This document shows positions 56,601 to 64,000 of a stretch of DNA of 64,000 nucleotides, one piece after another (position 1 is the first letter of the stretch; every line of letters begins with the position of its first letter). Position numbers and translations under genes: made by a program. Origin of the DNA: JACCWP01 sp963801045 (lineage in GTDB: Bacteria > Actinomycetota > Actinomycetes > Propionibacteriales > Nocardioidaceae). The notes under the pieces were generated by a model. The model saw only the letters and a list, made by a program, of their open reading frames with translations. It had not been told where the DNA came from and did not search any database. The stretch covers positions 124,001 through 188,000 of the forward strand of contig CAWDDC010000001.1 of the NCBI GenBank assembly GCA_963801045.1. Reading direction: 5' to 3'.

Positions 56601-57522
56601 CTAGGGCTGCCGCGCCCAGTGCGTGAACGACGACTCGACCTGCATGCCGAGGTGCTCGTACAGCCCGAGCGCGCCGGTCCGCGAGTCGGTGGACAGCTCC
56701 GCGCGGGGAGCGCCGTGCTCGCGGGCGGCCGCGAACGCCGCGGCCAGCAGCGCCTGGGCGAGCCGGCGGCCGCGGTGCTCGCGCGCCACCGCGATCTGGT
56801 TCACCCAGCCAGCGTCCGCGGACAGCACCAGGTGGCAGGCGCCGACGACCTGCTCGGCCGCCCGCGTCGTCGCGCACCGCGAGCAGCAGCTGCCACGGCG
56901 CGAAGCCCGGCCGCCCGAGCACGCCGGCAGCCCAGTCGTCGTAGCCGGACGGCTCCCGGTCGGGCCACTCGTTGAACGCGTCCTCGACCACCTGGTAGGC
57001 CGCCTGCTCGTCGCGGCCCGGCTCGAACGCGCGGATCGCGTACCCGGCGGGCAGCGGCGAGTCCGGGATCGCGGCGTCCGGCGGCAGCGCCAGGATCCAG
57101 CTCGTCCACATCGGCTCGTAGCCACCCGCGCGGAACAGCGCGACCGACCGCTCGTCGGCATCGGGGACCGTCTGGCCCACCAGGGAACCGCCTTGGTCGC
57201 GCACCAGCCGGCGGGTCCAGGCGGCGAGCGCGGCCCCGATGCCGCGTCCCCACGCGTCGGGGTGCACGAAGACCTCGGCTCGACGGGCCCGGTAGACCTC
57301 GCCGTACGCGACCAGCCGGTCGCCCTCGAGGACGGCGACCGAGTCGCGCTCGGCGTCGAAGCTCGGCCGCTGCCAGTCGCTCTCGAGGTCCTCGAGGTCG
57401 ATCATCGGCTCGCCGAGCACCCGCGTCTCGTGCGCGGTCATCAGCGCGTGCACGGCCGGCAGGTCGGCGCGCCTCAGCGGTCGGGCCGACAGGCCGGGCG
57501 GGAGGTCGGTCACGGGGGTCAC
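56601..57522 (-). CDS. Tandem-domain GNAT acetyltransferase
   Basis: Probably an acetyl-CoA-dependent N-acetyltransferase with two GNAT domains. The N-terminal domain has RPLRRADLPAVHALMTAHE, AEVFVHPDAWGRGIGAALA (GRGIG) and PDADERSVALFRAGGYEPMW. The C-terminal domain has GWVNQIAVAREHRGRRLAQA and LYEHLGMQVESSFTHWARQP. One shift near 56870 precedes the second domain's acetyl-CoA motif. GTG at 57522 gives TPVTDLPPGLSARP; a GTG at 57513 is also possible. Length is about 306 residues. The two-domain arrangement resembles mycothiol synthase (MshD), but key residues cannot be checked, so no specific role is given. Confidence 0.78.
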
Positions 57523-57589
57523 GGCCAGCGAGTGTGGCGGTCGCGGACCCGCCGCGCGCACCCGGATTTCGGCTGACAGGCTGGGCTGC

Positions 57590-57892
57590 ATGCTCGTCGC
57601 CTTCAGCATCAGCCCTGGCTCGACCGACCCGACCGGTGGCGTGAGCGAGGCGGTCGCCGAGGCGGTCCGCGTCGTCCGCGACTCGGGTCTGCCCTGTGAG
57701 ACCACCTCGATGTTCACGACCGTCGAGGGCGAGTGGGACGAGGTGATGGCGGTCGTCAAGCGCGCCGTCGACGTGGTCGCGGCCCGCTCGGCACGGGTGG
57801 GCCTGGTGCTCAAGGCCGACATCCGGCCGGGCCACACCGGCCAGCTCACCGCCAAGGTGGAGCGGGTCGAGCAGCACCTGGCAGACGGCTGA
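57590..57892 (+). CDS. Thiamine-binding/YqgV-type small protein (MTH1187 family)
   Basis: A 100-residue protein from ATG at 57590. It reads MLVAFSISPGSTDPTGGVSE, VAEAVRVVRDSGLPCETTSM then FTTVEGEWDEVMAVVKRAVD and ends RVGLVLKADIRPGHTGQLTA. The ferredoxin-like fold and DIRPG step are typical of the DUF77/MTH1187 family, which includes thiamine-binding proteins. Its likely quaternary form is a tetramer. It is intact. An acylphosphatase gene starts about 8 bp later in the same direction, so they may be co-transcribed. Confidence 0.8.
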   Translation: MLVAFSISPGSTDPTGGVSEAVAEAVRVVRDSGLPCETTSMFTTVEGEWDEVMAVVKRAVDVVAARSARVGLVLKADIRPGHTGQLTAKVERVEQHLADG

Positions 57893-57899
57893 ACCGCAG

Positions 57900-58166
57900 G
57901 TGGTCAGCCGACGGCGTCGTGGTCGACGGCCGGGTCCAGGCCGTGGGCTTCCGTGCGTCCTGCGCGGACGAGGCGGAACGGGCCGGCGTCGCGGCTGGGT
58001 GACCAACCGCCCGGACGGCCGGGTCGAGGCACTGTTCGAGGGCGACGAGTCAGCCGTCGGCGCGATGGTCGACTGGATGCGGCACGGCCCACCGGGTGCG
58101 AGGGTCGAGCAGCTCGAGACGACCGAGGAGGGACCGGGTGGCCGACGGGACTTCCGCATCGTGTGA
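57900..58166 (+). CDS. Acylphosphatase (frameshifted)
   Basis: Small enzyme that hydrolyses acyl phosphates. After correcting a shift near 57998, the core reads GVVVDGRVQAVGFRASCADE, with the catalytic arginine in GFRASC, and GWVTNRPDGRVEALFEGDES, with the catalytic asparagine in VTNRPDG. It ends LETTEEGPGGRRDFRIV. Corrected length is about 85-90 residues, normal. The GTG at 57900 is in a different frame from the core and the true start is uncertain because a further indel may lie in the first few codons. Confidence 0.82.
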   Translation: MVSRRRRGRRPGPGRGLPCVLRGRGGTGRRRGWVTNRPDGRVEALFEGDESAVGAMVDWMRHGPPGARVEQLETTEEGPGGRRDFRIV

Positions 58167-58181
58167 CGGCGGCGGCCGCGC

Positions 58182-58280
58182 GAGGTCGAGACCCGGCTGC
58201 GCACCGAGCATCCCGAGGTACGTCACGTGTTCCTCGACCCGACGGACGCCGATGTCGAGGCCGGAGGTGGGTCGTCCTGA
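58182..58280 (+). pseudogene. C-terminal remnant resembling a cation diffusion facilitator
   Basis: A short frame reads EVETRLRTEHPEVRHVFLDP and ends TDADVEAGGGSS before TGA. The VETRLRTEHPEVRHVFLDPT pattern is like the last helix-strand of CDF-family metal efflux proteins. No start or upstream CDF domain is present: the preceding gene is the acylphosphatase, only 15 bp away. It looks like a leftover C-terminus after a deletion, or a fused tail of another gene. The likeness is from memory of the family. Confidence 0.45.
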
Positions 58281-58367
58281 CCGCCTGCCGGGCGTAGTCT
58301 CGCTCCCCACGACGGTCGTCTGGACGGGGACGCACGGTCGAAGCGACCATGATTGGGGAGGTCCTGG

Positions 58368-59699
58368 ATGCCTCGTGCACTGGACACGGCGACGGTGGAG
58401 CAGCTGGCCAAGGAGTTCGGCGCGAGCCCGACCTACCGGATTGCGCAGAACGCGGTGGCGACCACGTCGGTCGACGAGGTGGCGCTGGACCGCAATGTCG
58501 TGACGGCCACCGATCCCTCGGTGTCCCAGCTGCTCGACGACTGGACGGCCACCGACCAGAAGAAGAGCGGCCGCTGCTGGCTGTTCGCCGGTGCCAACCT
58601 GCTGCGCGTCGGCGCCTCCCGCGCACTCGGCGTCCGCGACTTCGAGTTCTCCCAGAACCACCTGCTGTTCTGGGACAAGCTGGAGAAGGCCAACCACTGG
58701 CTCGAGTCGATCATCGAGACCGCCGACCGCGACGTCGACGACCGCACCGTCGCCCACCTGCTGGAGACCCCGGCCGAGGACGGCGGGCAGTGGAACATGT
58801 TCGTCGCCCTGGTCCGCAAGCACGGCATGGTCCCCAAGGTGGCGATGCCCGAGACCCAGTCGTCGTCGGAGACCAACCGGCTCAACCGGGCCCTGTCCAC
58901 CGTGCTGCGGCAGGCCGCGCGCGACCTGCGCGCCCAGGCCGCGGCCGGCGCCGGCGAGGAGGACCTGCGCGAGGCCAAGACCGAGACGCTCGCGATCGTG
59001 CACCGGGTGCTGTGCATCCACCTCGGCACACCCCCCGAGCGGGTGTTCTGGCAGTGGACCGACAAGGACCGGGGCTTCCACCGCGAGGGCTGGCTGACGC
59101 CGCAGGAGTTCGCCGACCGCTACGCGACGCTGCCGATCGACGACTACGTCTGCCTCGTCCACGACCCGCGGCCGAGCAGCGAGTCCGGCCGTACCTACAC
59201 CGTCGAGCACCTCGGCAACGTCGTCGACGCACCGCCGGTCGTCTACCTCAACAGCGACGTCGACGTGCTCAAGCGGCTGACGATGGACACCCTGCTCGAC
59301 GGCGAGCCGGTCTGGTTCGGCTGCGACACCGGCCAGATGGCGCACGCCGGGCTGGGCCTGTGGGACGCGCGGCTCTACGACTACGACGCGGTCTACGACA
59401 CCGAGACCACGCTGTCCAAGGCCGACCGGCTGCTGCACCACGCGTCGTTGATGACCCACGCGATGCTGTTCACCGGCGTCGACGTGGTCGACGGCGTCCC
59501 GCGCCGGTGGCGGGTCGAGAACAGCTGGGGCGACACCCGCGGCGACAAGGGCTTCTGGACGATGAACGACAACTGGTTCGCCGAGCACGTGTTCGAGGTG
59601 GCCGTGCGCCGCGACCGACTGCCCGACGAGCTGCGCTCGGCCCTGTCCCAGGAGCCGATCGTGCTGCCCGCCTGGGACCCGATGGGCGCCCTCGCCTGA
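58368..59699 (+). CDS. pepC: Aminopeptidase C / bleomycin hydrolase-family cysteine peptidase (C1B)
   Basis: Cytoplasmic hexameric thiol aminopeptidase. ATG at 58368 follows GGGGAGG. The catalytic cysteine is in DQKKSGRCWLFAGANLL, the histidine in HHASLMTHAMLFTGVDVVDG and the asparagine in RRWRVENSWGDTRGDKGFW. Other family blocks: FEFSQNHLLFWDKLEKANHW, GQWNMFVALVRKHGMVPKVA and VYLNSDVDVLKRLTMDTLLD. 443 residues, intact, ending WDPMGALA. It acts in peptide breakdown and can inactivate bleomycin in other species. No operon partner is evident. Confidence 0.92.
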   Translation: MPRALDTATVEQLAKEFGASPTYRIAQNAVATTSVDEVALDRNVVTATDPSVSQLLDDWTATDQKKSGRCWLFAGANLLRVGASRALGVRDFEFSQNHLLFWDKLEKANHWLESIIETADRDVDDRTVAHLLETPAEDGGQWNMFVALVRKHGMVPKVAMPETQSSSETNRLNRALSTVLRQAARDLRAQAAAGAGEEDLREAKTETLAIVHRVLCIHLGTPPERVFWQWTDKDRGFHREGWLTPQEFADRYATLPIDDYVCLVHDPRPSSESGRTYTVEHLGNVVDAPPVVYLNSDVDVLKRLTMDTLLDGEPVWFGCDTGQMAHAGLGLWDARLYDYDAVYDTETTLSKADRLLHHASLMTHAMLFTGVDVVDGVPRRWRVENSWGDTRGDKGFWTMNDNWFAEHVFEVAVRRDRLPDELRSALSQEPIVLPAWDPMGALA

Positions 59700-59731
59700 C
59701 TCTGCCGGACCTCGGTCTGGACCGTCGGTTT

Positions 59732-59744
59732 GGACCTCTGGTCC
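59732..59744 (+). terminator. Short hairpin between pepC and the GHL10 gene
   Basis: GGACC-TCT-GGTCC, preceded by CGGTC-TG-GACCG (59713-59724), gives two small hairpins in the 63 bp between genes. No T-tract. Possibly a terminator, with low certainty. Confidence 0.3.
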
Positions 59745-59762
59745 GCCGGGTAGGTGCGGCGC

Positions 59763-61382
59763 ATGCCTCCCGTACGCCGCCGGCACGCCCTGACCGGCGT
59801 GGCCGTCGCCCTCGCCCTCTGTCTGCCCGTCGTCACGCCCGCGTCGACCGTGCCCGATGCCGCCGCGGCGTCCCCCGCTGCCGCACCGGCCTCGCCGTCG
59901 GCAGCCGGCTGCGACCCCGACCCGGCCGCCCCCAAGCGGCAGCTGCGGGCCACCTGGATCGCCAGCGTCGCCAACATCGACTGGCCGTCGGAGCCCGGGC
60001 TGCCCGCGTCCCAGCAGAAGGACGAGCTGGTCGGCTGGCTCGACGACGCGGTCCGCGACGGCATGAACGCCGTCGTGCTCCAGGTGCGCCCGACCGCCGA
60101 CACGTTCTGGCCCTCCATGCTGGAGCCGTGGTCCGGCTGGGTGAGCCGGCGGCAGGGGGTCTCGCCGGGCTACGACCCGCTCGCGTTCGCCGTCCGCGCG
60201 GCGCACGCGCGCGGACTCGAGCTGCACGCGTGGTTCAACCCCTACCGCGTCTCGACCGGCACCGACGTCGGTGCGCTGGTGCCCGACCACCCGGCCCGGG
60301 TGCACCCACGCTGGCGGGCGGAGTACGGCGGCCAGCTCTACTACGACCCGGGCGTCCCGGCGGCCCGGCGGCACACCGAGGACGTGATCCTCGAGGCGGT
60401 CCGCCGCTACGACCTCGACGGCGTGCACTTCGACGACTACTTCTACCCCTACCCGGTCGGCGAGGAGCAGTTCCCCGACGACTGGTCGTACGAGAAGTAC
60501 GGCGGTGACTTCGACGACCGCGCCGACTGGCGCCGGCACAACATCAACCTGCTGGTCAGCGAGCTCGCGCACCGGATCCACCGGATCAAGCCGTGGGTGG
60601 CCTTCGGCGTGAGCCCGTTCGCGGTCTGGCGCAACGCCTCCACCGACCCGGAGGGCTCCGCCACCGAGGCGGGCGCCGAGACCTACGACGACCTCTACGC
60701 CGACACCCGCCGCTGGGTGCGCGAGGGCTGGATCGACTACGTCGCGCCGCAGATCTACTGGAACATCGGCTTCGAGGTGGCCGACTACGCCGTGCTCGCC
60801 GACTGGTGGTCGCAGCAGGCGGCCGGCACCGGCGTCCGGCTCTACGTCGGCCAGGCCACGTACAAGGTCGGCACCTCGACGCAGGACCCGGCCTGGTCGG
60901 AGCAGGACGAGCTGACCCGGCACCTGTTCCTCAACCGGGAGCACCCGCAGATCGACGGTGACCTGTACTTCAGCGCCAAGGACGTACGCGCCGACCGGCT
61001 GCGGGCCATGTCGCGGGTGGTCGCCGACCACTACCAGCACCCGGCGCTGTGGCCGGTGTCGAGCCTGCGGCCAGGGCGGGCGCCCGATCGCCCGCGGGCG
61101 GTCGAGGCCGAGGTGCAGGGCCGGCACGTGGTGGCGCTCCGCTGGCGGGGTACGGGTGCGGCCTACGCGATCTACCGATTCGACGGTGCTGACGCCACCC
61201 CGACCCGGTGCGACCTCGCCGACGCCACCCACCTGGTGGGCCGCACGATCGCGGGGCGGTTCGGCGCGCAGCAGTTCGTGGACAAGTCAGTCGCCGAGGG
61301 GCTGCCCTACACCTACGTGGTGACCGCACTCGACCGCACCCACCGGGAGAGCCCGGCCTCGGAGCCGGCCGGGGTCGGCTGA
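59763..61382 (+). CDS. Secreted glycoside hydrolase-like protein (GHL10/DUF187 family)
   Basis: Exported TIM-barrel protein of 539 residues. The signal peptide is RRHALTGVAVALALCLPVVT, with cleavage after an Ala-rich stretch. The barrel starts RQLRATWIASVANIDWPSEP and has MNAVVLQVRPTADTFWPSML, ELHAWFNPYRVSTGTDVGAL, then DLDGVHFDDYFYPYPVGEEQ with the acidic motif HFDDYFYPYP, and DYVAPQIYWNIGFEVADYAV. The C-terminus is a fibronectin-III-like domain (VVALRWRGTGAAYAIYRFDG). ATG at 59763. Intact. Homologues are thought to act on peptidoglycan or polysaccharides; substrate is not determinable here. Confidence 0.87.
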   Translation: MPPVRRRHALTGVAVALALCLPVVTPASTVPDAAAASPAAAPASPSAAGCDPDPAAPKRQLRATWIASVANIDWPSEPGLPASQQKDELVGWLDDAVRDGMNAVVLQVRPTADTFWPSMLEPWSGWVSRRQGVSPGYDPLAFAVRAAHARGLELHAWFNPYRVSTGTDVGALVPDHPARVHPRWRAEYGGQLYYDPGVPAARRHTEDVILEAVRRYDLDGVHFDDYFYPYPVGEEQFPDDWSYEKYGGDFDDRADWRRHNINLLVSELAHRIHRIKPWVAFGVSPFAVWRNASTDPEGSATEAGAETYDDLYADTRRWVREGWIDYVAPQIYWNIGFEVADYAVLADWWSQQAAGTGVRLYVGQATYKVGTSTQDPAWSEQDELTRHLFLNREHPQIDGDLYFSAKDVRADRLRAMSRVVADHYQHPALWPVSSLRPGRAPDRPRAVEAEVQGRHVVALRWRGTGAAYAIYRFDGADATPTRCDLADATHLVGRTIAGRFGAQQFVDKSVAEGLPYTYVVTALDRTHRESPASEPAGVG

Positions 61383-61397
61383 ACGGACGGGGTGGTC

Positions 61398-61590
61398 TCA
61401 GGGGGTGGAGCCGGAGGCGGGCTGGCCGTCGAAGCCGCCGGGCGGAGCGGGATCGGGTGCCTGCACCGCCACCAGACCGAGCGGGACCGCCACGAACAGC
61501 AGGACCAGCAGCACGCCGACCATGACCCAGTAGCCGCGCCTCGGGCACGGTCAGGTGGGGCTGCGCGACCGACGCCTTCACGTCGTGCAT
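61398..61590 (-). CDS. Small single-helix membrane protein
   Basis: A 63-residue protein once one inserted base near 61540 is removed. It reads MHDVKASVAQPHLTVPEARG then YWVMVGVLLVLLFVAVPLGL, one transmembrane helix, and ends APPGGFDGQPASGSTP. ATG at 61590. It converges on the GHL10 gene, leaving 15 bp between their stops. No family is recognised. Confidence 0.55.
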
Positions 61591-61765
61591 CACGCTGCAC
61601 CCCCGTCGTGGGAATCGGTGCGTCTCCGGTCGGCACCTGTCCCCCAAAGGGTAGGCGCGGCGAGGTGCCCGCCAGCGTGACCAGACCGGGCGCGAACCGT
61701 TCGGTTGATGCGGGTCTGTCCGTTGGGGGCGACCGCCCCGACAGGTGCCGCCTACACTCCGCCGA
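61591..61765. other. Intergenic region between the small membrane-protein gene and ribD
   Basis: A 175 bp divergent control region. I looked for FMN riboswitch features (AGGG...GAAAGTCC...CGAACCGGCGGT) and saw none, although ribD follows. No other box is recognised. Confidence 0.5.
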
Positions 61766-62816
61766 GTGGGCAGCGCCGGGGAGATCGAGGCGATGGCCCG
61801 CGCGGCCACGCTGGCGGCGCGAGGGCGCCCCGGCACCCTGCCCAACCCGGTCGTCGGGATGTGTGGTCCTCGACCCGGCCGGACGGGTGGTCGGCGAGGG
61901 CTGGCACGAGGGACCCGGGCACCCGCACGCGGAGCTGGTCGCGCTGCAGGCGGCCGGTGCGGCCGCGCGCGGCGCGACCGCCGTCGTCACCCTCGAGCCG
62001 TGCACGCACACCGGGCGGACCGGACCGTGCACCAGCGCGCTGCTCGACGCCGGGGTCGCCCGGGTCGTCGTCGGCGTCATCGACCCGTGGCCCCCGCCGC
62101 CGGAGGCGCGGAGGTGCTGCGGGCCGCAGGCGTCGACGTGGAGACCGGCGTCGGCGCCGACCTGGCCGAGGACGTCAACCGGCCGTGGTTGACGGCGATC
62201 AGGCGGAGGCGACCGTACGTCACCTGGAAGGTCGCGACCACCCTCGACGGCCGGGTGGCCGCGGCCGACGGCACCAGCCGCTGGATCACCGGCGCGGACG
62301 CCCGCGTCGACGGCCACCGGCTGCGGGCCGAGTGCGACGTCGTGCTTGCCGGGATCGGCACCGTGCTCGCCGACGACCCGGAGCTGACCGCGCGCGACAC
62401 CGAGGGCACCGCCCTCGCCCGGCAGCCGTTGCGGGTCGTCGCCGACAGCGCGGGCCGCACGCCGACCAACGCCCGCGTCCGCGGCACCGACCGGTGGGTG
62501 CTGGGTGGCGACCGCAGCCGAGGTGGGCGCCGGCGCCGACGGCAGGGTCGACCTCGGCCGGCTGCTGGCCGGGTTGTTCGACCGGGACCGGCGGCACGTG
62601 CTGCTCGAGGGCGGCCCCTCGCTCGCTGCGGCGATGCTCGCCGCAGGCCTCGTCGACCGTGTCGTGGCCTACGTCGCGCCGGCCGTGCTCGGCGCCGGCA
62701 CCCCGGCGGTCGCCGACCTCGGCATCGCCACGCTGGCCGACGCTCGGCGCTTCGTCCTCACCGACGTGACCCGCGTCGGCGCCGACGCCCGACTGACTCT
62801 GGAGCCGCTGTCGTGA
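61766..62816 (+). CDS. ribD: Bifunctional riboflavin biosynthesis deaminase/reductase
   Basis: Two-domain enzyme converting the product of GTP cyclohydrolase II in flavin synthesis. The deaminase domain shows GHPHAELVALQAAGAAARGA with the HAE zinc motif and VTLEPCTHTGRTGPCTSALL, the PCxHxGxxxPC signature. The reductase domain has YVTWKVATTLDGRVAAADGT, WITGADARVDGHRLRAECDV and VLLEGGPSLAAAMLAAGLVD. Single-base shifts near 61859, 62098 and 62510 break it; corrected length is about 349 residues. GTG at 61766. Its stop overlaps the next gene's GTG (GTGA). No other rib genes are in the window. Confidence 0.92.
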
Positions 62817-63329
62817 CCGGACCGCAGACCCCCGTGCCCGCGCCCGACCTCGCCTCCGGCGCCGCCCTGTGGTCCGCCTACGTCGCCGCGCACCCGGAGC
62901 ACGAGGGCGACCTGCCGCCCGTCGAGGCGTTCGGCGACTCCGCCGAGCTGGCCGAGGAGCTGCTCGCGCTGGTGCTCCAGGGCACCAAGCGCGCCACGGC
63001 CGGCATGGTCGCCGACTACGAGCGCGAGCACGAGCCGCTGCCGACTGCCGGCGCTCACTGGGTCGTCACCGACGGCACCGGCGCCGCCCGGGTGGTGCTG
63101 CGCAGCCGGCAGGTGCGGGTCGGACGCCTGGACAGCGTCGACGACGCGTTCGCGCACGACGAGGGCGAGGGCGATCGCAGCCGGGACTGGTGGCTGGACG
63201 CGCACCTGCGGTTCGTCGGCCGGCGCAGCGCAGCCCTCGGGGTGCACGGACGAGGGTCCGGCCACGCAGATGGTGTTCGAGCGGTTCACGGTGGTGTGGC
63301 CTCCCGAGCTCGCGGACGCCGCGGGCTGA
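62813..63329 (+). CDS. ASCH-domain protein
   Basis: A protein of about 171 residues with the ASCH (PUA-like) RNA-binding fold. GTG at 62813 overlaps the ribD stop. It reads ALWSAYVAAHPEHEGDLPPV, EELLALVLQGTKRATAGMVA (the GTKRATA step is typical of ASCH), DGTGAARVVLRSRQVRVGRL and SRDWWLDAHLRFVGRRSAAL. A one-base insertion near 63251 precedes its end, TQMVFERFTVVWPPELADAA. The end at 63329 follows from the corrected frame. An ASCH protein might act on RNA or nucleoside modifications; the role here is unknown. Confidence 0.8.
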
Positions 63330-63344
63330 AGGCGGGCCGCGGCC

Positions 63345-64000
63345 TCAGCGGGCCTGCGGCCGCCGTGCCGCGCGCGGGCAGGGTGCGCGCCACGAGCGCG
63401 AACGTCCCCGCCGTCACCACCGCGATGGCCGCCAAGCGTCACGAGCGTGGGCCAGCCACGTCGATCCGGGTGGGCTCCGGGTGCGCGCCGTAGACGATGC
63501 CCACCACCACGGCCGCGCCCGCACCGAGCAGGGCGGCCGAGACGTGCGCCGGCGAACGGGAGCAGCCCCACACCTCGCGTGCGCACGGCGGCGATGAGCC
63601 CGGCCCAGAGCAGGCAGACGCCCAACGCAGCCAGCACGTCACTCGGCCGGTGCCAGCCCGCGATCACGGTGCCGAGGCCGACGGCACACGTCGCTCCGGA
63701 GGCGAGCAGGACCACCAACCCACGCGAGATCCGTGGCGCGACGATGAGGACGGCCAGCATCAGCGAGCAGGCCAGCGTGGTGTGGCCGCTGGGCAGCGTG
63801 TTCGTCAGGCCGAAGCCGGACGACGGACGCTCCAACAGCTCGTTCTTGGCCAGCTGGGTGGTCACGTTGGCGCCGGCGACGAGAACCGCTGCGGCGACGG
63901 CGTCGCCGACGCGCCGCTGGACCAGGGCCACGACGACGCAACCGAGCAGCACGGCGCAGGCGACGCCGATGGTCAGGTCGCTGAGCACGGTGGCGATCTG
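63345..64000 (-). CDS. PAP2-family membrane phosphatase (partial)
   Basis: Membrane phosphatase of the PAP2 type, truncated at the window end. On the minus strand it enters as QIATVLSDLTIGVACAVLLG and shows hydrophobic helices, the phosphatase motif 2 NTLPSGHTTLACSLMLAV and motif 3 TVIAGWHRPSDVLAALGVCL, with the family's PSGH and SRxxxxxHxxxD-like (GWHRPSD) patterns. Motif 1 is expected around KNELLERPSS, with KxxxxxRP. One or two shifts near 63555 and 63430 garble the C-terminus, and the exact stop near 63345 is uncertain. It converges on the ASCH gene. Confidence 0.75.

Noticed and set aside
58050..61232. A 1060-codon open frame on the minus strand
   Set aside because: It is the antisense shadow of the intact pepC and GHL10-like genes. 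No domain or signal peptide can be seen in it.
61591..61765. FMN riboswitch upstream of ribD
   Set aside because: The conserved riboswitch core sequences were looked for and not found.

Overview
The window is about 72% GC and densely packed with genes, with many ATGA/GTGA start-stop overlaps and frequent GTG starts. The gene content is that of an actinobacterium: phosphatidyl-inositol mannoside synthesis, an SsgA-like protein, the coproporphyrin branch of heme synthesis (hemE, hemY/cgoX, hemQ), IdeR/DtxR boxes, a LexA box of the actinobacterial type and an RRHVDLGR-type sulfur leader peptide. Nocardioidaceae or a relative is my best guess, from gene neighbourhoods only. A warning for anyone using this annotation: at least 60 single-base frameshifts, nearly all cured by deleting one base, break conserved genes including thrS, hemE and hemY. 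They are best read as consensus errors of the assembly. Several genes are therefore annotated across frameshifts, and their spans are reconstructions.

Layout. 1-7.5 kb: pgsA-patA-pimA (minus) and HIT-thrS (minus), separated by a plus-strand EF-G-like gene. 7.5-12.8 kb: an acetyltransferase, two lipoproteins, an iron-siderophore binding lipoprotein under an IdeR box, an SsgA-like protein, an aminodeoxychorismate-lyase-like enzyme, and tRNAs for Val(CAC), Gly(GCC), Cys(GCA) and Val(GAC). 12.8-19.6 kb: an accessory stretch of small and unknown genes, including a duplicated 38-41 residue protein and tandem secreted paralogues. 19.6-24.5 kb: rsgA, a YihY/BrkB membrane protein, an AidB-like acyl-CoA dehydrogenase and a degenerate aquaporin-like protein.

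24.5-30.6 kb: an assimilatory sulfur operon (leader peptide, sulfite reductase, small zinc-ribbon protein, APS reductase, CbiX/SirB-type chelatase), then a RibD-C reductase, a LigC-type DNA ligase and a stress-type protein. 30.8-37.1 kb: treX-treY-treZ, which convert glycogen to trehalose. 37-44 kb: a secreted M43-like metalloprotease, an NmrA-type protein, a DUF4397 protein with a class F sortase, a small zinc-ribbon protein, a LexA-box gene, a metallo-beta-lactamase-fold protein, a DUF4177-like protein and a stand-alone LigD-type polymerase. 44-54 kb: an ExeM-type secreted nuclease, msrB, hemQ-hemY, a DUF4349 lipoprotein, hemE, DUF3000 and ribonuclease D. 53.8-64 kb: an FTR1 iron permease under a second IdeR box, a lipoprotein, a tandem hairpin repeat, an acetyltransferase, a thiamine-binding-type protein, acylphosphatase, a C1B aminopeptidase, a GHL10 glycosidase-like protein, ribD, an ASCH protein and a PAP2 phosphatase.

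Genes that work together: thrS, HIT, pgsA, patA and pimA form the familiar actinobacterial PIM neighbourhood. The sulfur operon makes sulfide from APS and supplies siroheme iron insertion. hemE, hemY and hemQ act in one pathway. The siderophore-binding protein and the FTR1 permease, 43 kb apart, appear to share iron control. No rRNA, CRISPR array, prophage or insertion sequence was recognised.
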